From Acholoe squamosa (Eukaryota; Annelida; Polychaeta; Phyllodocida; Polynoidae): 64,000 nt of DNA. The stretch is taken from positions 74,063,972-74,127,971 of the forward strand of contig OX439040.1 of assembly GCA_949317995.1 (NCBI GenBank), written 5' to 3'. The number at the start of each line of letters is the position of its first letter. Position 1 is the stretch's first letter. Made by a program: the position numbers and the translations under genes. Below are positions 1 through 10,994 of the stretch, in pieces. The notes under the pieces were generated by a model. That model ran no database searches and was not told where the DNA came from. It was given only the letters and a program-made list of their open reading frames with translations.

Positions 1-125
1 TTTTTTTAGCCCCCCCCCTCAAGAGGGGTCAAATTTTTTTAGCCCCCCTCGGGAGGGGTCTGAAAATTTTATGCCCCCCCCTCAAACCCACCACCCCCCT
101 GTTGATAAATAATGACCACTTCCTC
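1..125. mobile_element. G-run MITE, right-hand part cut by window edge
   Basis: Alternating C-runs and AATTTTTT blocks end in CCTGTTGATAAATAATGACC followed by ACTTCCTC. This is the right terminus of the same inverted-repeat family seen complete at 704-961 and 8567-8862. The left end lies outside the window. No protein is encoded. Confidence 0.7.
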
Positions 126-700
126 AGGCAAAGCACCTCATTCATACCTTAAACGTCTAAGAAGGGCTATACAAATCCTATAATCATGCATTCACCCTAG
201 AAGCCAAAGTAAGAATATGATATGCCCTACACGTCAAGCATGATTCTCTCAATACACATACACGCAGAATGTTTGATAAAGCTCATTAAAGTCATATGCC
301 TCTTCCATGCTCTGAGGCCAAAGGAAAAGAAAAGAAAACGAAAAATTAAAACAAAATTTAGGTGATCATGGAAGGTCAAGAAATGGGTCTATGATAATTT
401 TGAAAAGAGTGCATATGGACATATATGATATTTGACCCCGGTATTTGACATGTCTACTACTATGCCTCTTGTACCTTGTCAATTGAACACTATCACAGAG
501 AATTCAATAAACATTCACACTTAATGGAAGACGCCATTCCACAATTAACAGCATAATCAACAACAGTAATTTACAGCAACAACAACACATGAAAACACAA
601 GAGTAAGCAGCCATTGGTAGTAGGATTGAGGCTTATTCACTTGGGCAACTGAAATTATTGTTTATATTTTCTAGACATGGAGAGTTCATCTATCATGATC
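126..700. other. No gene seen; AT-rich, probably intron of the gene starting at 1267
   Basis: No exon-like ORF with splice sites was found. An A-rich block at about 319-368 (GAAAAGAAAAGAAAACGAAA and on to TTTAGGTGATCAT) is repeated nearly exactly in the same orientation at about 1630-1677. Confidence 0.5.
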
Positions 701-703
701 TTA

Positions 704-961
704 GGGAGTGATCATTTTTTAACAACAGGGGGGGGGGGCTGGTGGGTTTGAGGGGGGGGGTCAGAATTTTTTCAACCCCTTGACCGGGGGGGTCAGAATT
801 TTTTCAATACCTCTGATGGGGGGGGTCAAAATAATTTCACCTGTTTTCAGTGGAAAACCCCGCGCGTTACTATAGGCTAAAAGGGGACGTTCGCGCGGGA
901 TTTTTGTCCCTTATGGGGGGGAGGCGAATTTTTTTCGCTTTGTTAAAAAATGATCACTCCC
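704..961. mobile_element. G-run MITE, complete copy with TTA target duplication
   Basis: The termini are GGGAGTGATCATTTTTTAAC on the left and GTTAAAAAATGATCACTCCC on the right, an inverted repeat, each flanked by TTA (701-703 and 962-964). The interior is poly-G blocks alternating with TCAGAATTTTTTC. A 3 bp TWA duplication suggests a PIF/Harbinger-type mobilising transposase (inference). It is non-coding. Confidence 0.8.
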
Positions 962-1092
962 TTACTACGAACTATAAAGATTACTGAGCTGTTACAAACA
1001 ACAATTTCTACAAGGACAGCAAAGTAAAAGTTCAAAGCTAAGGTTATGTCAATATGAAATAAAGATGTAGCCCTACACAGCTGTAACAAATA

Positions 1093-1123
1093 AACAAACA
1101 AACAAACAACAACAACAACAAAA
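1093..1123. repeat. (AAAC)n/(AAC)n microsatellite
   Basis: A short simple repeat of AAAC and then AAC units in the putative first intron of the leftmost gene. Confidence 0.8.
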
Positions 1124-1197
1124 TAGTACTCACAATTCCTAAGAAGCTCCGTCGTACCTCCTTGTTCTCCAGAACTCATTCTGCCAGAACAACTTAC

Positions 1198-1267
1198 CCT
1201 TACCGTCTTTTATTGTCAGCAATAAAGCTCCCCGACTTCTCTCCAGTTCCTTCTCAAATGCCGCCAT
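1198..1267 (-). CDS. Probable first coding exon of an unrecognised gene extending left out of the window
   Basis: On the minus strand an ATG at 1267 in a strong context (AAAAATGGCGGCA) opens a frame reading MAAFEKELERSRGALLLTIK, then DG or DGKG. Two overlapping donors follow: G|GTAAGG after 1204 and G|GTAAGT after 1198. Either leaves the exon in phase 1. Past the donors the same frame soon hits a stop, so splicing is needed. The surroundings look like a promoter: ATGGCGG motifs on both strands and higher CpG than nearby DNA. The remaining exons would lie at positions below 1 or in unrecognised sequence between 1 and 1190. I do not recognise the protein. The alternative is a chance short ORF beside a real but different first exon. 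Confidence 0.45.
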
Positions 1268-1310
1268 TTTTCTCTCTTACCTTCATCCAAGATGGCGGAT
1301 GGACGCTGTA
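1255..1310. promoter_or_regulatory. Putative core promoter with opposed YY1-like ATGGCGG motifs
   Basis: AAGATGGCGG is present on the plus strand at 1289-1298, and AAATGGCGGC on the minus strand overlaps the start codon at 1267. AAGATGGCGGC is the known YY1 core-promoter motif. Two in opposite orientation 25 bp apart suit a TSS region of the minus-strand gene. Promoter function is inferred. Confidence 0.4.
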
Positions 1311-1499
1311 TGGACGCAGTGCCTGGTACAGGGCATTGTTTTGGCGGGAAATGCTGCTGATAAGGTGGTCACATGATATTAACCCTTTGAGGGTGCATGA
1401 CGTGTCCAGATTTGAGTTCATTTGTGGTAATGACGCAGTGGAAGCGTGCTGGATAGGAAGCTCCTTTGGGGAAAATAAAACATACTTATAATATTTGGG

Positions 1500-2449
1500 A
1501 AGGTTAGGGTAAAAAAAGTTTGAAAAAATGCTATGTATAAAAAATCAAATGTTTTTTTTTTTTAATATATGTTAAAATGTTTTTAGGGAAAATAGATGGT
1601 GGAGGGGGGCGGCTGTGCCTTGACGATTTGGAAAAGAAAAGAAAACGAAAAATAAAAACAAAATTTAGGTGATCATTTGACACCTCATATACAAGGTATT
1701 ACGTTTAGTCAACGAAAATACCTACACCAATAAATTGGTTTGCAGCCCCTAAAGAGTTAGGACACAGACAACCTCTTTTCGTTCTAGTGAAATTGTCGTC
1801 TGGGAGTTTGGAAGTAAAAGTCGTCTGCTCGGCGGCTTTCCGTTTAAGGGGTGTTTGGTGGAGAAAGGGTGGCGTTTGATTACATCTCTGTACTACCATA
1901 AAATCCCTTACATTGGGAGAGTCCTTACCAAAGTCTACAATGTATATGTTAAAAGTCAGTTATAAACCGCACGCTGAGTCCAATAACGCTCTATCAATGG
2001 CGAATATTTGAATTTGGTAAGGAGGGGACGTGCCCCTTGCAAAGGTTCTATTTCTGGCTAAATTTGAGGTTTATAATAGAAAAACAAACTCGTGACTACA
2101 GGTAAAAAGGAGGGGGCGCCCCCCCCCCCCCCCCCCCGTCTGGCGTGGCTTATATACTGGGGTTACGGCGCTTGTTAGGTTTAGGCCGCCAAAGTTTTCT
2201 TCCCAGGGTTTTCTTGTAAAGAAAGGTATTCTGACTCTCTTGCTTAGAAGGCTTATCTGAATGTTGTGACACGGGTATGTTTCCCCTGATTATTGTGGCT
2301 CGTTTTTGGTGTTGTGGTGAGAGTTCTTTTGTATAAAATATTGAGTGCTGGGGTATAATAACCGGGGCGGCTAAAGCATTGATCGTGAGGTATCATATAT
2401 TATCAGTTGTTTTGATTTATGAGTGCTGTGCTAGTGGGTAGACTCATTA
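1500..2449. other. Intergenic; no gene seen, includes a poly-C run
   Basis: The stretch holds the second copy of the A-rich block (about 1630-1677), a T-run at 1552-1563 and about 19 consecutive C at 2119-2137. ORFs here are short and lack coding or splice signals. Confidence 0.5.
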
Positions 2450-3125
2450 GGAGGGTCTTGCCAAAAGGAAACGAGGAAGAACCTCCAAAAAATTACTGAT
2501 GGAAACGTGCATGGGCTTAATCGTTTTCACAGTATTGCCAAATAGCTGCTCACTGAAGGGGGGTATAGAACAGAGAATGGAGAAAGTGCAGATAATTTAG
2601 ATACCTCCAGCACACATGTAGTCTTAACCATCCATGCACGTTTTAACTCCTGACCTCACAAGTTTACTTTTAGCAATACAAAAAGTGCACGTTTTTTTTC
2701 TGGTTCATGTTTCATTTTTAATAAGATCCTCCGGAATGGTCTTGCCTAAAGGAAACAAGGAGTGCGGGTGCACGTTTTCGTTTTGCTAAATAATATTCTC
2801 GTCAGCCCACACAGTTAATACGTGCACAGATGGATAAAACTCAAACAAGTGTGCTGGAGGGTCTTGCCAAAAGAAAACGATTTTTAAATTTTTAAAATGT
2901 GGACGTTTTCGCCTTGCCAAAAGTATTCTCGTCTTATCAAAAGGTGAAAAACGTGCATGGATGCTTGATCCTCAAAGAGTGCACATTTGCTATAATGTAT
3001 GTGTTATACTGGGGGTTGTTTGGCAATGCAGTCTAAATGAGTTAGACCATGCACCCACAGATCAGTGATCTCTGAAAGTTTTTAGTCAGGTTCTTCTAGC
3101 TTGTTTTCTTTTGGCAAGACCCTCC
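2450..3125. mobile_element. TIR element with GGAGGGTCTTGCCAAAAG ends
   Basis: The left end GGAGGGTCTTGCCAAAAGGA is inverted at the right end as TTTCTTTTGGCAAGACCCTC. Two further copies of the left terminus occur inside (about 2728-2765 and 2854-2880) in the same orientation, suggesting partial tandem duplication or nested copies. GTGCACGTTTT recurs internally. It has no ORF and is non-autonomous. A shorter copy lies at 8115-8504. Confidence 0.7.
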
Positions 3126-3284
3126 AGGGGTATGTTTCCGATTCGCCCCCCATATTCTGTCCTAAACGATCATCCATTGTACGATTTGTCCATGAGTATT
3201 ATGTTACCGATTGCACAATATTTGACTGTTAGAAATCACGGAAATCTTGAGCTCTTCAAAACTATAGTAGAAATAGAATCATTG

Positions 3285-5765
3285 TATAAGGTCAAATCCC
3301 ACAACGTGAAAATGGGCAGCAAATCCTTGTGATATAGGATATGTGGTTGCTTAGCCAATATTGGGGTGGTGATATTGTCTAAGGAAGGCCTATAACGGGC
3401 TAATAACCCTTGCCAAAGTGCTGGTATTTGGGGAGTGGAATACATCAAAAGTTTTTGATATTTTTCTCACAAGAGGCCAAAAATCTCTGTGATATAGGGA
3501 AATTCCCTGTGATTTAGAGGAAAACAAGAATCTTTAGTAAATCACAAGACATCTGTATATTTTTCATAAATCAGGACCCAAGTTCCACGCACTATAGCCA
3601 TAAGAATGTTGTACTTGTGAATCAAAGTAGCAGCTAGTCAGTACAGAGATGAATATCACAGACATTTCCCTTCCCATAGTGGCTAGTAGTGGGGTTTGAG
3701 AAAGGTAGGAGTGGTATGGGAACCCTTGTGAAATTTGTTTTTGACAAGACTCCAAGGATGCCGATATCCAGAATCACAGGCATTTTAGGCCCATTTTTCA
3801 CGGAGTGGGAGTTGGCCTATACATATTTACTTAAATCCTGTATAATGCTTTTAAACTATGGTGACACCTTAGAACAAAAGTCAGTCACCTTGACTATATC
3901 ACGTAACCTGGTGTATAGAAATACTTCTTATAAGGCCAAATCCTACTACCTGAAAAATGGGTCCGAAATGTCTGTGATTCTGGATATCGGCAACATTGGA
4001 CTCTTGCCAATTTCCTAAATCACAAGGGTACTCACTGTACTTCTTACCACTCCAAATCCGACTATAGCTGATAGTAGCAGGGGAATCTCTCCCAGGTAGC
4101 ACAGAGACATTGGCATAACGTTGGGCCAACGTTGGGCCAACCATCGGCTTTACATAGGCTGCCCATCCTGCCTACGTAGGCCCGACGGTGCCAACCAAAT
4201 GCCAACGTAGGCCCAACGTTGGCTTTTGGTTGGCAAACATCAGCATCGGCAAATGGTCAGCCAGGGGCCGACCATTTGCCGATGTCCTGCCAACGTTGGG
4301 CCAATGTTGGCATTTGGTTGGCAAATGCCACGTAGGCCCGATGGGCAGCCAACATTGGCCCGATGCGTCGGGCCAACGTTGGCAAATTTTTGTGTGCTAC
4401 CTGGGCTATGATTTTTATTACTGCACAGATGAGTTTCTAGAATGATTCACAGAGATAGCTTATTTGATATTAAAATCACAGTTGTCTCTGACTATTTTCT
4501 GTGGTTTGCAATGGTCTCCTGCATAGCATAAACAAATGTAGCTTGCATAGATCACAAGCAGAACCCCATTATGACTGTATGTGGACCTTGGCTCCTGATT
4601 TATCAAAGACACACCTCTTTTGATTCCCTAGAAACTGTTGTTTTCCTCTAAATCACAGGGATTTTGAGTCTATCACAGAGATATAAAGCCCTTTGTGAAG
4701 AAAATATTAAAAACTTTTGATGTACTATACTCCTTAAATACCAGCATTTTGACAGGGATTCTTAGCCTTTATAGGTCTTCCCTAGATGATATTACCACCC
4801 CAATATCGGCTAAGCACCCACATATCCTATTTCACAATGATTTCCTGACCATTTTCACATTGTGGGATTTGGCCTATATATATACACAAGGTGTGTCCAT
4901 AAGGCCACTACACGAAAAATGGGTCTAAAACGCCTGTGATTATGGATATCGGCAGCCTTGGAGTCTTGTCAAAAACAAAATTCACAAGGGTTCCCATACC
5001 ACCCCTACCTTTCTCAAAACCCCACTATTAGCCACCATTCATCACTGTACTGACTAGTTGCTACTTTGATTCACAAGTACAACATTCTTATGGCTAAAGT
5101 GTGTGGAACTTGGGTCCTGATTTATGAAAGATATACAGACCTCTTGTGATTTACTAAAAATTCTTGTTTTCCTCTAAATCACTGGGAATTTCCCTATATC
5201 ACAGAGATTTTTGGCCTCTTGTGAGAAAAATATCAAAAACTTTTGATGTATTCCACTCCTGAAATAACAACACTTTAGCAAGGGTTCTTAGCTGTTATTG
5301 GACTTCCTTGGACGATAATACCACCCCAAATATCGGCTAAATACCAACATATCCTACAATCAGGAGCCAAGTTTCACATACTACAGTCATAATGGGGTTG
5401 TGCTAGTGATTTATGCAAGCTACATTTGTTTATGCTATGCAGGAGACCATTGCAAACCACAGAAAATAGTCAGAGACAACTGTGATTTTAATATCACATA
5501 CTCTATCTCTGTGAATCATTCTAGCAACTCATCTGTGCAGTGAGTACCCTTGTGATTTGGGAAATTGGCAAGAGTCCAATGTTGCCGATATCCAGAATCA
5601 CAGACATTTCAGACCCATTTTTCACGTAGTGGGATTTGGCCTTAAGAAGTGCAGTGAGTACCCTTGTGATTTAGGAAATTGGCAAGAGTCCAATGTTGAC
5701 GATATCCAGAATCACAGACATTTCAGACCCATTTTTCACATAGTGGGATTTGGCCTATATGTTAG
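3285..5765. repeat. Complex nested inverted repeat, about 2.5 kb
   Basis: A plus-strand block at about 3285-3830 recurs inverted at about 4840-5360; recognisable words include AGAGGAAAACAAGAAT against ATTCTTGTTTTCCTCT, and CATCAAAAGTTTTTGATAT against its complement. A second pair is about 4430-4585 against about 5370-5540. A third motif at about 3930-4040 appears inverted as two tandem units of about 108 bp at about 5540-5760. It is rich in TCACAG/CTGTGA words. No transposase-like ORF is visible. An unrelated MITE sits inside at 4091-4405. Confidence 0.65.
4091..4405. mobile_element. CCCAGGTAGCAC MITE filled with GCCAACGTTGGC units
   Basis: The terminal inverted repeat is CCCAGGTAGCACA on the left and TGTGCTACCTGGG on the right. 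The interior is a run of near-palindromic GCCCAACGTTGGC / GGCAAATGCC / GGCCGACC words in both orientations, so the whole element can fold on itself. A truncated relative is at 21722-21832. ORFs in it are by-products of the repeat. Confidence 0.8.
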
Positions 5766-6107
5766 GGGATAGATTCTACATATTAGTCAGATTCTAGTCA
5801 GATTCTGTGATCGTGGTGGTATTTTGGTGATCGTAGAGCTAATTAGTGATCGTACATTGTTATGAAACATACCCCAGGTGTTACCTAAATAACCTACTAG
5901 TATATTGACATAGCAGTTGAATACAGGATTATCAATAGGCATATGACATGGGGTAGATGTATATCTGGTGCATTCCATAAGTATTTCTTTTCAGTGCACT
6001 CTCCATTCAGTGTAATTTTTTTTGACAATACAGCTTGTAGCCTACTATGAAAACAAGGCGGACCATGCACGTCTCCATCAGTTCTCTTTGGTAATAAAAA
6101 AAAATAC
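5766..6107. other. No gene seen
   Basis: AT-rich sequence with tandem short words (CAGATTCTAGTCAGATTCTGTG at about 5784-5805). No exon or TIR was recognised. Confidence 0.4.
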
Positions 6108-6476
6108 ATACCCACTTTGCAAAAAAGTTTTATTTGGTTTGGGTAAAAAACGTTTTTTTAAAACGTTTTTATTAAGATGAAACAAAGTTTTTAACCGTTT
6201 TTACAACCAATTTTCAACCAAATAATATTGTTTGTTTTTTCAACCAATTTCCAACAAAATAAAAACGTTTTTTTAAAGTTATGTTTCCTTTACGTTAAAA
6301 ATGAATGTTTTTTTTTAACCTGAAATAAAAACGTTTTTATAAGAATGTAAAAAAAACACGTTTTTTTTGAGTACATCTTTTTGACATTGAAAAAAAAACA
6401 CCCACATTTGGCAAACTTATGAACCAAATAAAAACCTTTTTTCCATTAAAAAACCCTTTTTCTGCCAAGTGGGTAT
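6108..6476. mobile_element. ATACCCACTT MITE rich in AAACGTTTTT
   Basis: The ends are ATACCCACTTTGC and GCCAAGTGGGTAT, inverted with one mismatch. The interior is AT-rich with many AAAACGTTTTTT and CCAAATAAAAAC words in both orientations, typical of a foldback MITE. It is non-coding. Confidence 0.7.
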
Positions 6477-6534
6477 GCTCTGCCTTGTTCTCCTTTGCCA
6501 AGATCGTTCAGGGCTGCGTTCATACATCGTTTCA

Positions 6535-6656
6535 GCAGTCAAAATTTGTTGTGCCCCCCCCCCCACAATGACGGAGGTGCTGGGAATTTTCGCGCCCCTC
6601 TTTGATCTAGTAGTGTGGGGCTTTTTTTTTGCTAAAAAGAGGGTAAAGTTTTGTAA
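6535..6656. mobile_element. G-run MITE, internal fragment
   Basis: GACTGC/GCAGTC, a C-run, TTTTCGCGCCCCTCTTTGATCT and GCTAAAAAGAGGG match, in reverse orientation, the interior of the complete copy at 8567-8862. Both termini are missing. Confidence 0.6.
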
Positions 6657-6673
6657 ATGAATGGCCCAAGGAT

Positions 6674-6967
6674 ATTAATCCTGCAGGGGCCCCTAATGCG
6701 TTTACCGGGTATGTGTTATGTCTATTGGTAATCATGATGCATCAATGCTGTCCTTGTGAAGATACATTCATGCATCAGGCTGACCTTACAGGGTTAAGAC
6801 AGTCCCACACGGTCTGCATGATGCACCAATGAAGTGCTGGCGAGCAGATTCCATTGGAGAATCATGGTCAGCATTGTATACCAATAAACTTCTGGCAAGT
6901 GTGCATGCCAGTCCCTCATTGTTGCATCATTTGGATCCTCTGGAGGGTGTTGCTCCTATAGTTAAAG
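6674..6967. mobile_element. TTAA-family MITE, degenerate copy
   Basis: TTAA-bearing edges enclose CATGATGCATCAATGC, AATGAAGTGCTGGCGAGCAG and GTTGCATCAT, the words of the TTAA family best seen at 24705-24909. It is strongly diverged. Confidence 0.45.
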
Positions 6968-7499
6968 GAAGAGCTGGCTAAAATGCCCTTGTTTCCAGTC
7001 CTTTCTTTTCATGTAGCTATAACTTGTCCCCTTTGTTGCTCACAAGTGGACATTCAAGTATGGTGCTAAAAAAGGGGGGTTTGAGTAGGTACCTAGTTGG
7101 GAGAAGTCAGTATAATATACTATAGAGTGTGTGACATGAGTAGGTACCTGATAGTGCAGCTCTCTCTGTTTTAAACAAGGCAGGTGACTTTTCAGACTAA
7201 TGTGGTGAGTGCAAGTTGAATGGTGAAGCAGAGCGTGACTTCTTTTGAAAAGAGGGTACCTACTGGCCGCTCTTTTTACCATAGGAGCAACACGCTCCTG
7301 GGAGTGTACATGTATTCAGGCCATAGAGTAAGCATGATAATTGAATTCCGGCCTGCTGTGCAGATTTGCCAGGGTGGTATTACCCACCAGGCCCATAAAA
7401 AAAGTGTTGTTTTCAGGTAACGCTACCTACCCTAATTGCTTGGCTCTACCCTAACTTTTGTATGGGCATTTCGGGGGGAAATCTGATATTTTGGCACTT

Positions 7500-7750
7500 A
7501 GCGAGGCCTCATGAAGACCAATGGGCATAATGCATCAATGCACGATGCAGCCTTTAAAAAGAGTTAAACATCAAAACACCACATGGCCTGTGTCTGACCC
7601 TTTAAGGACCACTGATGCAGGAATGCATCATGCTCATTGGTCGGTATGATGTATATATACACACCAATGAAGTGCTGGCAAGGCTGCTCACCAGCACTTC
7701 ATTGGTGCATCATGCCGACCTTCTGCCATGAGGGTATATCACCGCTGTAG
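7500..7750. mobile_element. TTAA-family MITE, two partial copies
   Basis: A right-end fragment (about 7515-7567, ending CCTTTAAAAAGAGTTAAAC) is followed by a left-end copy (about 7598-7745, starting CCCTTTAAGGACCACTGATG) with the hairpin CACCAATGAAGTGCTGGCAA / CACTTCATTGGTG. The linker AAACACCACATGGCCTGTGT recurs at about 9046-9067. Confidence 0.6.
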
Positions 7751-8114
7751 GGTCTTTACAGCCACGTATACGTGTATGAAAAACAATTCGATCAACTGCA
7801 TCAGGTGCTTCTTTTAGTCATGATTATTTAAGGAAATACACAAATCACGCCGGCCCCTGCAAACAGTATTTGGTTTTATAGTCTAATGCAGCTTTGCTAG
7901 CATTGCAGATAAGACGGGCCAGACCAGATCGGTATCTAAGGAGTACAGACCCGGTTTCGATCGGCAACATCAAACACCTTAGATATTGTCCGACTCGATC
8001 AGACATACTAGTCCAGTAAAACCAGGTTTTAACGTTGAATGAAATAGAAGAAAGCTGAAATGTTCAGCATTGGTTGGGTTATGTATGAGTATGAACATAC
8101 TGATAGAGCCGTAC
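7751..8114. other. No gene seen
   Basis: Unique-looking AT-rich sequence without ORF, exon signals or clear repeat ends. Confidence 0.4.
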
Positions 8115-8504
8115 TGGAGGGTCCTACCAAAAAAGAAATGAACACATGTACGTTTTCTTATTACACTCACAAACAATTAGAATACGACATTCCTAAGATT
8201 TATAAAAGAACAAAGAGGCCCTAGCTTCTATGTACGACTTGTGATCGTGTAATAAATATTGTATTGAACTCACATGACTCGTATTTGCCTTAAGGCCATA
8301 TGCCTCAAGAGCCATATGTCAAATACGAGTCATGTGAGTTCAATACTGGCTATGAATTGCTAAATCATTGTTTAGATAATCGTTTAGATCAAATGTGCAA
8401 AGGAGTTTCCATGTACTCCACTGTATCTTCTTTTCAATACTATGAAAACGAGTTATGAAAAAAATACGCACCCCCCCCTCGTTTTCTTTTGGCAAGACCC
8501 TCCA
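8115..8504. mobile_element. TIR element with TGGAGGGTC ends, second copy
   Basis: The left end is TGGAGGGTCCTACCAAAAAA and the right end CGTTTTCTTTTGGCAAGACC followed by CTCCA. It belongs to the family of 2450-3125 but has a different, shorter interior. A smaller internal inverted repeat (about 8268-8345) contains CTCACATGACTCGTATTTG and its complement. Confidence 0.6.
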
Positions 8505-8566
8505 GACGTCCCCGATCGTGACGGTTGTTTGGTCCAGTTGGGCTCGTCTGCGGTCGCCTCTTATAA

Positions 8567-8862
8567 GGGAGTGGTCATTATTTATCAACAGGGGGGGGCC
8601 GTAAAATTTTCAGACCCCTCCCGAGGGGGGGGCTAAAAAATTTTGACCCCTCTTGAGGGGGGCTAAAAAATTCACCCTCTTTTTAGCAAAAAAGCCCGCG
8701 TGCTACTATAGATCAAAGAGGGGCGCGAAAACTGTCCGCGCCCCCCGCATGGGGGTGGGGCGCAAAAGATTTTGACTGCCGTCGAGGCGGGGCGTAAAAA
8801 ATTTTTGCACGTCCGCGCGAAAACCCACCACCCCCCCTGTTGATAAATAATGACCACTCCCT
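8567..8862. mobile_element. G-run MITE, complete copy with TAA target duplication
   Basis: The left terminus GGGAGTGGTCATTATTTATC and the right terminus GATAAATAATGACCACTCCC are perfect inverted repeats, flanked by TAA on both sides (8564-8566 and 8863-8865). The interior has G/C-runs, AAAAATTTT blocks and GATCAAAGAGGGGCGCGAAA. It is non-coding. Confidence 0.85.
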
Positions 8863-8865
8863 AAG

Positions 8866-10226
8866 ATGCAATATGCCAAATTGTAATGTCCTAGAGAATG
8901 AATAAGTTGATCTTGCCGCACACCCATACATAACCTATACATGTTTTACTAACCATGTCAGATCCTTTTTATTTGATATAAAATCTATTTATGATAAAAT
9001 ACGCTATCTTGAAACAAGTGTGCTATTTCCTTTAAGGGTTTAACTAAAAACACCACATGGCCTGTGTATGGTTATTAAGGTCTGTATAGTTGGTTGCATG
9101 TATAGATGACACACACCAGATGAACCACATGTACCATCTGCACCGCGCCTCCAGCACAGACGGGCTCACACAGCTATATCTCCTCTTTCCTATACCCTTG
9201 CATGTGTGTGGTGCACATATACACGGGCACTGACACATTCCTCTGTGAAATTGTCTGATGTAGTTCTTGCCATGGAGCTGTCGAAATGGCTTTAAACATC
9301 TATTACTCACTCACTCACTCCAGCACCAACCCAACCTCCATATTATACCTCAGGAAATATTTGCAAGGACAACGGAATTAGATAGTTCTTGGCATATAGC
9401 TGAAAAAGGCTCTATTGATCGTACTATGTGATATCTTATGCCAAATAAAAATTAATTAAACTCGATATAGAGCAATTCATTTCTCTATCTGTTGGGAACA
9501 GTGCATCAGCGTCTTGATGTCATTTAATGATATAGAAATCTGATCAAATTGTTCTCAAATATTCTGTATGCATTCAGGACGGGACATTAAAGGATGAATG
9601 GGCGTGTGAAATAGATCACAAGTCACTCGGGGTTGCAAAACAGGCAATCAGAACAGGGTTGTCTTATTGGGGGTTGTCCAATTGGGGGTTGTCCCATTGA
9701 GAGGGTTGTCACATTCGCAGGGTAGTATGGGGTACTGCCATGTTAAACACTGTTCACCTTTTGACCCTTTCTGACAGTCACTTTTTTTTTGCGAGAGCCT
9801 TTCTTTTATTTCAAATTTTCACATACTTTTCAACTGACAAGTGGTGAATGTTTTAAATGGTAATTTGGACAAATATGTTCACGTTTTGATGACATGACAT
9901 ATGTCTCAACATAAAAACATTGAGGTAAAATCTCTCACAGACATCACTGAAATCACACTCCTGTAGACAGGTTGATAGCCCTGAGTCAATCATTCTACTT
10001 TCAGCCTCTAAGCTGTTGCTATACCTATAGAACATATAGAAATGATACTCATCTAGCAGTCTAGATTCATATCGCATCTCTGTGTTTTCACTTTTCAATG
10101 TTATCTTCTTAATCTCTGATTTGACGGCCATTTCAATTGGGGTTGCTTGGTAACTATTATAATGTTACAAGCTTGACAGGGTATGCCGTAGAGATTCGTA
10201 AAGTCTTATTGTGCTTGCCAGCCTAA
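8866..10226. other. No gene seen; minor tandem repeats
   Basis: It contains (CTCA)n at about 9303-9320 and about four imperfect units of a GGGGGTTGTCCAATT-type repeat at about 9650-9725. Nothing else is supportable. Confidence 0.4.
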
Positions 10227-10400
10227 GGGAGCGTTCATTATTTATGGCAGGGGGGGGGATGACCAAATGAAGGGGGGTGTCATTTTTTTTTGGAGGTATT
10301 CAGAGAGGGGGGGGGTCATTTTTTTTCAACCTATTCTTAGAGGGGGGGTCGCTTTTTTTCAACCTATTCTTAGAGGGGGGGGTCATTTTTTTTCAAACCA
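10227..10400. mobile_element. G-run MITE, left part with internal tandem repeat
   Basis: TAA then GGGAGCGTTCATTATTTATG marks the left terminus. Three to four tandem units of about 40 bp (AGGGGGGGTCATTTTTTTTC followed by AACCTATTCTT) follow. No right terminus is present. Confidence 0.6.
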
Positions 10401-10701
10401 TTCCCATTGCCCTCTAGAGGAAAAACAGACACAGTGACCTATGGTTTTTATGCTTTCTTCCTGTTGCCTAAGCATCAAACTAACATCCCTGAAAGTTACA
10501 AGGAGAAATCATTGGTCAAATATGAACCAGCTGGATTGTATATATCTCCTACCTTTAAGGCTCATTTTTCAACATGAGTTCCAGTGCGTCTTCAGCATGA
10601 AACTTCATTTGTACCTTATAACGACCTTTATGGAATATGTCAACATGGAGAAAAAGTCTTTTGGCGTGACAAGACTTTTTTTTTGGTCTATAAGTTCTGA
10701 T

Positions 10702-10994
10702 TACCGTAATCTCCCAGGTATAAGGCGCGTCTTATACGGGGTTTTTAGTTCTCATTGGATCCACAAGGGGGGCACCAAGACCTTTCTATTGATCTTACAT
10801 GGCCCCTTGGTCATAATAGGACTTAAGGGGACCCAGGAGGGTCCGGGGTGGCCTAAGCTACACATAGGTTTTTGAATTTTGAAAATTCATTCAGTAGAAC
10901 CAAAGTTATGAATTTTTCATTTTTTTGAGAATTTTCCAAAACCCTAGGTGCGCCTTATATGCAGGCTGCGCCTTATACGCGGGAGATTACGGTA
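10702..10994. mobile_element. TACCGTAA MITE, complete copy
   Basis: It starts TACCGTAATCTCCCAGGTAT and ends inverted as GCGGGAGATTACGGTA with TA at both edges. The interior carries TAAGGCGCGTCTTATACGGG, then CATTGGATCCACAAGGGG and a 3' half shared with the copy at 35860-36121. The TA target and short TIR resemble Tc1/mariner-pogo-derived MITEs (inference). It is non-coding, although an ORF runs across it. Confidence 0.8.

Noticed and set aside
1162..1491. 109-codon plus-strand ORF over the leftmost promoter
   Set aside because: It is antisense to a better-supported exon, and its length is no more than expected by chance.
4188..4445. Plus-strand ORFs with GQHWPD-type repeats
   Set aside because: They are encoded by the GCCAACGTTGGC filling of a MITE and extend across its right terminus.
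10441..10875. 144-codon plus-strand ORF
   Set aside because: It runs from unique sequence straight into the TACCGTAA MITE at 10702 with no coding signature.
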